A stretch of 6,127 bases of DNA from the NCBI GenBank assembly GCA_030590185.1, contig JAUUZB010000286.1, forward strand, positions 1 through 6,127, written 5' to 3'. The translations under genes were made by a program, and so were the position numbers. Positions 1-5,821 of this stretch are shown piece by piece (within the stretch, counting starts at the first letter, position 1; each line of letters begins with the position of its first letter). The notes below the pieces were generated by a model. The model worked only from the letters and a program-made list of their open reading frames with translations, was not told where the DNA came from and did not search any database. The DNA is from Deltaproteobacteria bacterium. GTDB taxonomy: Bacteria > Myxococcota > XYA12-FULL-58-9 > JAUUZB01.

Positions 1-2
1 CC

Positions 3-389
3 GGGGCGCTCGCCGAGCTAGCCGGCACATACAAACTCTGCATCTGCTCCGACGCGGTCTTCACCCCCGGCGCGCAGTTGCGCGATCTGTTGGCGAAGCA
101 CGACATCAAGAAGCACTTCTCCGGCTTTGCCTTCTCCGATGAGGTGACCCGGTGCAAACCGCACGCCAGCATGTTCGAGGTGGCGGCCGACTCGGTGGGG
201 GTACGCCTGACCGAGATGGTCCACATCGGCGACCGCCAGCACAACGACATCGCCGGCGCCCAGGCGCTGGATATCAAAGCCGTGCTGTTCACCGCCTCGC
301 GGGCGACCGACGAGCCTGGCAACACCGCCGACGCGGTTTGCGCGCGTCACGCCGACCTACCGCGAATCATCGCTGAGCTCGATTCCTGA
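3..389 (+). CDS. HAD-superfamily hydrolase, C-terminal 128 residues (5' end outside window)
   Basis: The reading frame is open from the left edge to a TGA at 387-389, so the gene begins upstream. The visible part carries the later HAD motifs. A hydrophobic strand ends in CSD (about 51-59). The motif III lysine lies in RCKPH (K codon at 156). Motif IV reads HIGDRQHNDIAGA, with the acidic GDxxxxD pair at 231-233 and 246-248. Motif I, with the nucleophilic aspartate, is outside the window, so phosphatase activity cannot be confirmed. HAD proteins of this type are usually cytoplasmic phosphatases or dehalogenases acting on small metabolites. The stop is 16 bp before the amidotransferase-like gene on the same strand, so the two are probably co-transcribed. 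A role in releasing an amino alcohol from a phosphorylated precursor is possible but speculative. The family call is firm; the substrate is unknown. Confidence 0.88.
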   Translation, partial: GALAELAGTYKLCICSDAVFTPGAQLRDLLAKHDIKKHFSGFAFSDEVTRCKPHASMFEVAADSVGVRLTEMVHIGDRQHNDIAGAQALDIKAVLFTASRATDEPGNTADAVCARHADLPRIIAELDS

Positions 390-405
390 GCCGAGGAGTA
401 GAACC

Positions 406-1278
406 ATGGCTAACGACGTCCGTTTCCTGGTGATCGATGGCTACGCCAAGGTGGGTCGCGATGATCTCGTCGCCGGGGGGGCCGGCATCGCCGCCGACCT
501 CTACGCCAACATGCTGATCCGTAATCTGCCCGGCGCCACCTGCGACAAGCTCTTTCCCGCCGATCCGGACGCTGAGCTGCCAGACGGCGCGGCGCTCGAG
601 CAATATGACGGCATCGCCTGGACCGGCTGCAGCCTGACGATCTTCGATGACGACCCGCAGGTGCATCGTCAGATCGACATCGCCAAGCGCGCCTACGAAA
701 TCGGCGTACCGAGCTTCGGCTCCTGTTGGGCCCTACAGATCGCGGTGGTCGCCGCGGGCGGTGGTCTGGTGCGGCCACACCCCCAGGGTCGGGAGATGGG
801 GCTCGCCCGCAAGATCGTGCTGACCGCCGCCGGACGAGGCCATCCCCTCTACGCCGGTAAGCCGAACGTCTTCGATGGTTTCATCAGCCACGTCGACGAG
901 GTCACCCACCTTCCGCCCGGCGCGGTGATCCTGTCGGGCAACGCCTACACCCGCATCCAATCCGCCTGCGTGACCCACGGCAAGGGGACCTTCTGGGGCC
1001 TTCAGTACCACCCGGAGTACGACCTCTACGAGATGGCCCGGCTGATCAACTGCCGCATCGGCAAGCTGATCAAGCGCGGCTTCTTTCGCGACGAGGCGGC
1101 GGCCCTACGCTGTGTCGAGATGATGGAGGCGCTGCACGCTGATCATGAGCGCGAGGATTTGGCCTGGCAGCTCGGCATCGATTCCGACGTGCTCGACAAT
1201 CAGGTCCGCGAGTGCGAGGTACGCAACTGGATCGAGAAGCTGGTTCTCCCCACCAAGAGAAAGAGGAGCATCGCATGA
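406..1278 (+). CDS. Class I glutamine amidotransferase-like protein, probable gamma-glutamyl amide hydrolase
   Basis: The product is a 290-residue cytoplasmic protein. The ATG at 406 has GAGGAG at 393-398, spaced 7 nt. A class I (Triad) GATase fold spans about residues 5-210. The nucleophile is C107 in SFGSCWALQ (codon 724-726), and the His/Glu of the triad are H202 and E204 in LQYHPEYD, so the site looks intact. Residues 211-290 form a charged, apparently helical C-terminal extension beyond the usual domain. No synthetase domain is fused and no aminating partner is adjacent, so it probably acts as a stand-alone hydrolase. GATase-like proteins next to glutamine synthetase-like ligases hydrolyse gamma-glutamyl amides in amine catabolism (PuuD/PauD, IpuF, AtdA2/TdnT). 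By analogy it would release glutamate from a glutamylated intermediate. The stop overlaps the next start (ATGA), implying translational coupling. The family is secure; the substrate is inferred. Confidence 0.9.
   Translation: MANDVRFLVIDGYAKVGRDDLVAGGAGIAADLYANMLIRNLPGATCDKLFPADPDAELPDGAALEQYDGIAWTGCSLTIFDDDPQVHRQIDIAKRAYEIGVPSFGSCWALQIAVVAAGGGLVRPHPQGREMGLARKIVLTAAGRGHPLYAGKPNVFDGFISHVDEVTHLPPGAVILSGNAYTRIQSACVTHGKGTFWGLQYHPEYDLYEMARLINCRIGKLIKRGFFRDEAAALRCVEMMEALHADHEREDLAWQLGIDSDVLDNQVRECEVRNWIEKLVLPTKRKRSIA
1263..1268 (+). promoter_or_regulatory. Shine-Dalgarno site that fixes the alcohol dehydrogenase start
   Basis: GAGGAG lies 6 nt before the ATG at 1275, inside the last codons of the amidotransferase-like gene. 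The same hexamer precedes that gene at 393-398. It supports the ATG at 1275 over the in-frame GTG at 1212, which would add 21 residues lying wholly inside the upstream gene and unlike the family's N-terminus. Confidence 0.75.
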
Positions 1279-2447
1279 CCTCGGAGTCGCTGGTAGGAAA
1301 TTGGAATTACCCCACCGCCGTGCGCTTTGGCGCCGGTCGCATTAGCGAGTTGCCCGAGGTCTGCGGCGAGCTCGGCATGACCAAGCCGTTGTTGATCACC
1401 GATCCCGGGTTGGCGGCATTGCCCCTGGTGGACGACACGGTGGCGATCAACGAGAAGGCCGGGTTGCCCACCGCGGTCTTCTCCGATGTCCAACCGAACC
1501 CCATCGGCAAAAACGTCGAGGAAGGCGTGGCTGCCTACAAAGCCGGTGGCCACGACGGCGTCATCGCCTTTGGCGGCGGCAGCGCCCTGGACGCGGCGAA
1601 AGCGGTCGCCCTCTTGGTGGGACAAAGCCGGCCCCTGTGGGATTTCGAAGACGTCGGGGACTGGTACACCCGAGTCGAGGAGGAAGGCATGGCCCCAGTG
1701 GTGGCGGTGCCAACCACGTCTGGCACCGGATCCGAGGTCGGGCGCTCCTCGGTGATCGTGGATGAGGACCTCCACAAGAAGAAGATCATCTTCCACCCCA
1801 AGATGGTCCCGGCGCGTGTCATCTGCGATCCGGAGCTGACCGTCGGCCTGCCCCCCAAGCTCACCGGCGCGGTCGGTATGGACGCCCTCTCCCACAACCT
1901 GGAGGCCTATTTGGCCCTCGGTTTTCATCCCCAGGCGGACGGCATCGCCATCGAGGGCATGCGGCTCGTGCGCCGTTCGCTGGTCACCGCCTTTCGCACG
2001 GGCGAGGACATCAACGCCCGGGCGCAGATGCTTGCCGCCTCCCTGATGGGGGCGACCGCCTTTCAAAAGGGGCTCGGGGCCATGCACTCCGTCTCCCACA
2101 CGATCGGCGGCAGGTTCGACGTGCACCATGGGACCGCCATCGCGGTGATGATGCCGTACGTGCTGCGCTTGAACCGGCCGGCGGTGGAAGAGCGGATGAC
2201 CCTGCTCGCCAGCTACCTTGGGCTCGAGGGTGAGGGCTTTACGGCGGTGCTCGACTGGGTGCTCGAGCTGCGCCGGGAGCTCGAAATTCCGCACACCCTG
2301 GCCGAGGTCGGCATCACCGACAGCGACGTCGACGAACTCGCCGAGGCGGCGGCGCTCCGGCCCACGGCGAGGAGCAACCCGGTGCCGCTCAACCCGGACA
2401 ACCTCCGCGGCCTGATCAAAAAGGCAATGGTGGGCGACACCGACTGA
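1275..2447 (+). CDS. Iron-containing (group III) alcohol dehydrogenase
   Basis: The product is a 390-residue soluble NAD(P)-dependent dehydrogenase of the Fe-ADH family (FucO, DhaT, AdhB type), a normal length. The N-terminal nucleotide-binding domain shows ITDPG (41-45), FGGGSALDAAK (99-109, phosphate-binding glycines) and PTTSGTGSE (146-154). The C-terminal helical domain holds the four metal ligands at family spacing: D203 and H207 in GMDALSH, H271 in AMHSVSH, H285 in DVHHG. The site is therefore complete. The reaction is reversible oxidation of a primary alcohol to an aldehyde; metal identity and cofactor preference cannot be read with certainty. The gene overlaps the amidotransferase-like gene by 4 bp (ATGA), so they form one operon. 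With the nearby ligase and aldehyde oxidoreductase, a plausible substrate is the alcohol end of a gamma-glutamylated amino alcohol, but a simple alcohol is equally possible from sequence alone. It ends 15 bp from the convergent AOR-family stop. Confidence 0.93.
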   Translation: MTSESLVGNWNYPTAVRFGAGRISELPEVCGELGMTKPLLITDPGLAALPLVDDTVAINEKAGLPTAVFSDVQPNPIGKNVEEGVAAYKAGGHDGVIAFGGGSALDAAKAVALLVGQSRPLWDFEDVGDWYTRVEEEGMAPVVAVPTTSGTGSEVGRSSVIVDEDLHKKKIIFHPKMVPARVICDPELTVGLPPKLTGAVGMDALSHNLEAYLALGFHPQADGIAIEGMRLVRRSLVTAFRTGEDINARAQMLAASLMGATAFQKGLGAMHSVSHTIGGRFDVHHGTAIAVMMPYVLRLNRPAVEERMTLLASYLGLEGEGFTAVLDWVLELRRELEIPHTLAEVGITDSDVDELAEAAALRPTARSNPVPLNPDNLRGLIKKAMVGDTD

Positions 2448-2462
2448 ATCGGCGGTCGCGGC

Positions 2463-4337
2463 CTACAGCATCCAGTCGAGGCCGAGCTCCTCGAGCTTGC
2501 CCCGGCTCGGGTTGCCGGTCTCCGGATCCCAGCCCATGACCCGGTAGTAGGTCTCGAGCATCTTCGGGAACAGATCGGGATCGACCCGCCGGCCCTCGGA
2601 GGGTCCATCCGGCAGCGGCTCGAACATACGCTCCGGCAGGGCGTCGTGTTCGCGGTGAAAGCCGCGCTCGGCGTTGATCTGCCGCATGAGATTGATGCGC
2701 CGCTCACCCGCCTTCATCAGCTCCCAGAGGGTACAGTCCCAGCCGGTGGCGCAGCGCAGCAGCTCCTCGAGCTCTTGGTAGGTGAACAGGCTGCCCGGCC
2801 CCCAGCAGAACATGCAGAGGCACAGGGCATCCATCATGCTGTAGTAGTACTGGGAGTAGGCGGTCATCCGTACCTTGTCGATGTCAAAGGACTCGGACTC
2901 GGTGCCGTTGATGATCCCGAGGCCCTTGCGATCCTCCCCGGGGCTCGTGGCCAACCAGTCGTGCTCCGAGGATTGGTGGTCCGGTCCAATCGGACAGACC
3001 GCGTACATGAGGGCCTGGCTCGGCTTGACCTGGGGCATGTGCAGGGCGAGGCCCTGGTTCTTGACCTGCATCGCATAGGGGGCGGTCCGCGCGCCGAACT
3101 CGGCGATGGCGGCCTTGAAGCCGTCGGCGAGCACGTCGCCGATGCCTTCGCGGGCGGCTGTTTTTTCGATCAACCAAAAGAGCGCTTCGGCGTTGCCCCA
3201 GGCGATCTCCTGACCCTCCAGACGATCCTCGGGGATCAAGCCGTGCTCGACGCATTCAAAAACGTAGGCGGCGAGACCGCCCATGGTCAGGGTGTCGATG
3301 CCGTACTGACCGCAAAGCTGACTAGCGCGCGCCACCGCCGCGGCGGAGGTGACTTCCAAGTTCGTGCCCATCACGCTGAGGGTCTCGAGCTCCGGGCCGC
3401 CGAGCTCGTCGGTCAGGGGATAGGGCTCCTCGGCCTTGACCTTCTTGCGGCAGCGCACCACGCAGCCGTAGCAGGTGGTGGCGCCGGCGCCGATCTCCGG
3501 TTGGTAGGCCGAGCCATCCAGGTTGGTGTGCTCCGGGTGGAATCCCCGGCTGTGGTTGTGAGTGGCAAAGTTGCCCGCCCCGGCTTGGTTGTTCACCACC
3601 CCCGGGGTGCCGAAGTCCCGCAGGGCGGTGGGGAAGCCGGCGTCCGGAAGGCGTTGGGCAGCCTTCTTGTTCAGGGCCTTGAAGCCCTTGGGATCGGCAA
3701 AGGAGATCGAGCCGTTGCCGCGCACCGCGACGGCGCGCAGGTTCTTGCTGCCCATCACCGCACCCATGCCGGTGCGACCGAACACGTCGTGGCCATCGCC
3801 GAGCACGCAGGCAAACCGCACCAGCTTCTCACCGGCGGGACCGCACTGGAGAATCGAAAGGTTCTTGTCGCCGCCGAGCTCAGCGACCAGGGCGTGGTGG
3901 GCCTCCACCGTGGGCTTGCCCCAGATCTGGCTGGCGGAACGGAGCTCGACACGATCGGTCTCGATCAGGAGATACGAAGGGTCGGCCGCCCGGCCCACGA
4001 TCACCACCGCGTCGTAGCCGGCCCGCTTGAGCAGCGGACCGATGCTGCCCCCGGCCTGGCTGTCGCCGACCGCGCCCGTGGCCGGTGAGATGGCGCTCAG
4101 ACAACAACGACTCACGCCGCTCACCGGCGCGCCGGTGGTGACGCCAGGCGCGATGACCAGCACGTTCTCAGGGGAGAGCGGCTCCGCCTTGGTCGCGCCC
4201 TCCTGGCAGAGAAAGTACAGACCGAGGGCGCCACCACCGAAATAAGTGCGATAGATGCGGTCTTCGAGCTCGTGGGTCTCAATACTCCCCGAGGTGAGAT
4301 CAACGCGTAGGTACTTGCCGGTGTATCCGTTGGCCAT
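2463..4337 (-). CDS. Aldehyde ferredoxin oxidoreductase family protein (tungsten or molybdenum bis-pterin, [4Fe-4S])
   Basis: The product has 624 residues, full length for the family, without signal peptide. The ATG at 4335-4337 is preceded on the minus strand by AGGGAG, spaced 7 nt. The N-terminal pterin-binding domain shows YFGGGALG (32-39), VSRCCLSA (75-82), DSQAGGSIG (92-100) and RAGYDAVVIVGRA (105-117). TGMGAVMGSKNLRAV follows at 189-203. Cluster ligands are C289, C292 and C296 (CxxCxxxC), with a fourth cysteine in DALCLC (503-508), best aligned as C508. E316 and H454 are candidate active-site residues corresponding to Glu and His near the metal in the Pyrococcus enzyme. The family oxidises aldehydes to carboxylic acids, passing electrons to ferredoxin or partner subunits. 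No ferredoxin-like or flavin subunit is encoded in this window, so the acceptor is unknown. It diverges from the ligase gene and converges on the alcohol dehydrogenase, suggesting it oxidises that pathway's aldehyde. Metal and substrate are inferred. Confidence 0.93.
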   Translation of the reverse strand: MANGYTGKYLRVDLTSGSIETHELEDRIYRTYFGGGALGLYFLCQEGATKAEPLSPENVLVIAPGVTTGAPVSGVSRCCLSAISPATGAVGDSQAGGSIGPLLKRAGYDAVVIVGRAADPSYLLIETDRVELRSASQIWGKPTVEAHHALVAELGGDKNLSILQCGPAGEKLVRFACVLGDGHDVFGRTGMGAVMGSKNLRAVAVRGNGSISFADPKGFKALNKKAAQRLPDAGFPTALRDFGTPGVVNNQAGAGNFATHNHSRGFHPEHTNLDGSAYQPEIGAGATTCYGCVVRCRKKVKAEEPYPLTDELGGPELETLSVMGTNLEVTSAAAVARASQLCGQYGIDTLTMGGLAAYVFECVEHGLIPEDRLEGQEIAWGNAEALFWLIEKTAAREGIGDVLADGFKAAIAEFGARTAPYAMQVKNQGLALHMPQVKPSQALMYAVCPIGPDHQSSEHDWLATSPGEDRKGLGIINGTESESFDIDKVRMTAYSQYYYSMMDALCLCMFCWGPGSLFTYQELEELLRCATGWDCTLWELMKAGERRINLMRQINAERGFHREHDALPERMFEPLPDGPSEGRRVDPDLFPKMLETYYRVMGWDPETGNPSRGKLEELGLDWML

Positions 4338-4353
4338 GGCTCTGCTCCCTGCT

Positions 4354-4427
4354 CAGTCTGGCCCCACCATATCGAGTCGCCTGGTATTTCGGAACGTTGC
4401 TCGGTCGGTTTGCCCTGTGCCAGACTG
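4354..4427. repeat. Perfect 9-bp inverted repeat before both divergent start codons
   Basis: CAGTCTGGC at 4354-4362 is the exact reverse complement of GCCAGACTG at 4419-4427, with 56 bp between the arms. Read in the direction of each gene, both leaders contain GCCAGACTG followed by 16 nt (AOR side) or 15 nt (ligase side) and then ATG, with the Shine-Dalgarno site in between. The near-equal placement suggests a shared element: an operator pair for one regulator, a common transcription-start context, or a leader motif. The arms do not extend beyond 9 bp. Chance cannot be excluded for a repeat of this length in a gap of this size. Confidence 0.55.
4366..4394 (-). promoter_or_regulatory. Weak candidate sigma-70 promoter for the AOR-family gene
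   Basis: On the minus strand TTCCGA (4389-4394) and TATGGT (4366-4371) are separated by 17 nt, giving 3/6 and 4/6 matches to the consensus hexamers. Transcription would start near 4359, inside the 9-bp repeat arm, giving a short leader. The match is weak and in an unknown host, so it is only a candidate. Confidence 0.22.
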
Positions 4428-4432
4428 CCCGC

Positions 4433-4437
4433 GGAGG
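4433..4437 (+). promoter_or_regulatory. Shine-Dalgarno site that fixes the ligase start
   Basis: GGAGG lies 5 nt before the ATG at 4443. A second ATG at 4449 is 11 nt away, at the outer limit of useful spacing. An in-frame upstream start at 4410 has no comparable site and would add 11 residues running through the repeat arm. The ATG at 4443 is therefore preferred. Confidence 0.7.
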
Positions 4438-4442
4438 ACGAC

Positions 4443-5810
4443 ATGGGCATGATCGATCTGGAAACCTTGACCAACCTCGTGGGGTCCGGCGCGGTCGACA
4501 CCGTGGTCACCGTCTTTACGGACCCGCTCGGTCGGTTCATGGGCAAGCGGATCACCGGGCACTTCTTTTTGAGCGATATCGCCGCGGGCGGCATGCACAC
4601 CTGCGACTACCTGATGGCCTGCGACGTGGAGATGGACCCGGTGCCGGGGTACGAGTTCGCGAGCTGGAACACCGGCTACGGTGACATCCACGCGGTGCCG
4701 GATCTCTCCACCCTGCGGCTGCTGCCCTGGTTGGAGAAGACCGCCTTCGTCATCTGCGACCTACGCCGGGGTGAGAGCGACGCACCGGTCACCATCGCGC
4801 CCCGGCAAATCCTGGAGCGACAGGTAGCCCGTGCCCGCGACCAGGGGTGGGTGGCCATGGGCGCCTCGGAGCTGGAATTCTACGTCTTCCGGGACTCCTA
4901 CGAGGGCGCCAAGGAGAAGCACTTCCACGACCTCCAACCCTACGGCTGGTACATCGAGGATTACCACATCCTACAGGGCACCAAGGAGGAGTGGTTGATC
5001 CGCAAGATTCGCAACGCCATGGACGCCGCCGGGGTGCCGGTGGAGTTCTCCAAGGGGGAGTGGGGTCCGGGTCAGCACGAGATCAACCTGCGCTACACCG
5101 ACTTCATGGAGATGGCGGACCGCCACTCGCTCTACAAAAACGGGGTCAAGGAGATCGCCGCCCTCGATGGGGTCGCGATCACCTTCATGGCCAAGTGGGA
5201 CGAGCGCTTCGCGGGCTCGAGCTGCCACATCCATGGCAGCCTCTGGGACGAGACCCGGGAGCACAGCGCCTTCTACGATCCCTCGGCCGCGGACGGCCGC
5301 TCAGCAATCTTCGGCCACTGGCTCGCCGGCCAACTCACCTACGCTCGCGAGCTGACTCTCATGTACGCCCCGTTCATCAATTCCTACAAGCGCTACGAGG
5401 CCGGCTCCTTTGCGCCTACCCAAATCGCCTGGGGACTCGACAACCGCACCGCTGGTTTCCGGGTCCTCGGGAAAGGCAATGGACTGCGGGTGGAAAACCG
5501 TGTGCCGGGCGCCGACGCCAACCCCTACCTCGCCTTTGCCGCCACCTTGGCGGCCGGGCTCGCCGGCATCGAGGAGAAATTGGAGCCACCCCCGCCCTTT
5601 TCCGGCGACGCCTATGTGGCCGAGGATCTCGACCGGGTGCCCGGGACCTTGAGCGAGGCGATCGTGGCCTTTGAGAACAGCGCCTTTGCCCGCCGGGTGT
5701 TTGGGGAGGAGGTGGTCGAGCACTATCTGCACGCCGCGCGCACCGAGGTGCAGAAGTTCAATCAGGTGGTGACCTGTTGGGAGCGGGAGCGGCACTTCGA
5801 GCGGACCTGA
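4443..5810 (+). CDS. Glutamine synthetase-like gamma-glutamyl amine ligase (GlnA3/GlnA4-like)
   Basis: The product is a 455-residue cytoplasmic ATP-dependent ligase of the glutamine synthetase superfamily, with beta-grasp domain (about 15-105) and catalytic domain (about 115-455). Metal and ATP/glutamate residues are present: E143 and E145 in SELEFYVF, E206 and E213 in KGEWGPGQHE, H262 in SSCHIHGSL, R317 in NSYKR, R335 in DNRT, E351 and R353 in ENRVPGADANPYLAFAA. The ammonium-site features of true glutamine synthetases appear missing. There is no DGSS loop after residue 40, and the position of Salmonella E327 seems to be F323 in GSFAPT. This points to a bulkier amine. Local segments (IEDYHILQGT, LYKNGVKEIA) recall actinobacterial GlnA3/GlnA4, the latter a gamma-glutamylethanolamide synthetase. 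Y391 aligns near the adenylylation tyrosine, but its context differs. It diverges from the AOR-family gene and would start the proposed amine pathway. Substrate is inferred; ordinary ammonia ligation is less likely but not excluded. Confidence 0.88.
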   Translation: MGMIDLETLTNLVGSGAVDTVVTVFTDPLGRFMGKRITGHFFLSDIAAGGMHTCDYLMACDVEMDPVPGYEFASWNTGYGDIHAVPDLSTLRLLPWLEKTAFVICDLRRGESDAPVTIAPRQILERQVARARDQGWVAMGASELEFYVFRDSYEGAKEKHFHDLQPYGWYIEDYHILQGTKEEWLIRKIRNAMDAAGVPVEFSKGEWGPGQHEINLRYTDFMEMADRHSLYKNGVKEIAALDGVAITFMAKWDERFAGSSCHIHGSLWDETREHSAFYDPSAADGRSAIFGHWLAGQLTYARELTLMYAPFINSYKRYEAGSFAPTQIAWGLDNRTAGFRVLGKGNGLRVENRVPGADANPYLAFAATLAAGLAGIEEKLEPPPPFSGDAYVAEDLDRVPGTLSEAIVAFENSAFARRVFGEEVVEHYLHAARTEVQKFNQVVTCWERERHFERT

Positions 5811-5821
5811 GCCGGCGCTCC

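Larger units (their letters stand above)
4338..4442. promoter_or_regulatory. Divergent control region between AOR-family and ligase genes
   Basis: This 105-bp gap is the only sizeable non-coding stretch and must hold the promoter and leader of the leftward AOR-family gene and, unless the ligase is read from elsewhere, of the rightward ligase gene. It contains a ribosome-binding site at each end and a perfect 9-bp inverted repeat just outside them. The centre (about 4364-4400) is less GC-rich than the flanking genes. A match to strong sigma-70 or sigma-54 elements is not evident; only a weak candidate for the leftward gene was found. Confidence 0.7.

Noticed and set aside
1212..1274. GTG start extending the alcohol dehydrogenase by 21 residues
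   Set aside because: It lies inside the upstream coding sequence, lacks a good Shine-Dalgarno site, and the family N-terminus begins at the ATG at 1275.
1200..2294. 364-codon open frame on the minus strand opposite the alcohol dehydrogenase
   Set aside because: Composition (excess His, Gly, Arg, Asp) is typical of antisense shadow frames, and the plus strand carries an intact Fe-ADH.
2646..4088. 480-codon open frame on the plus strand opposite the AOR-family gene
   Set aside because: It is a mirror of GC-rich codons: long runs of Val, Ala, Gly, His and Leu, no family motifs and no ribosome-binding site. The opposite strand encodes a full-length protein with all expected AOR motifs.
4358..4400. 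Sigma-54 promoter in the divergent region
   Set aside because: GG and GC pairs can be found 10 nt apart on the minus strand, but the surrounding bases match the -24/-12 consensus poorly.
4847..5674. 275-codon plus-strand frame inside the ligase gene
   Set aside because: It is an out-of-frame translation rich in Arg, Pro, Leu and Gly overlapping conserved ligase motifs, with no recognisable domain.
4443..5810. Annotation as a housekeeping ammonia-assimilating glutamine synthetase (GlnA)
   Set aside because: The DGSS loop and the E327-equivalent acid are apparently missing, and there is no GlnB/NtrBC context; the surroundings are oxidoreductases and a GATase-like hydrolase.
5799..5820. Rho-independent terminator after the ligase gene
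   Set aside because: Only a 4-5 bp stem (GAGC/GCTC or GAGCG/CGCTC) can be drawn, with no following T-run; such short stems are expected by chance at this GC content.
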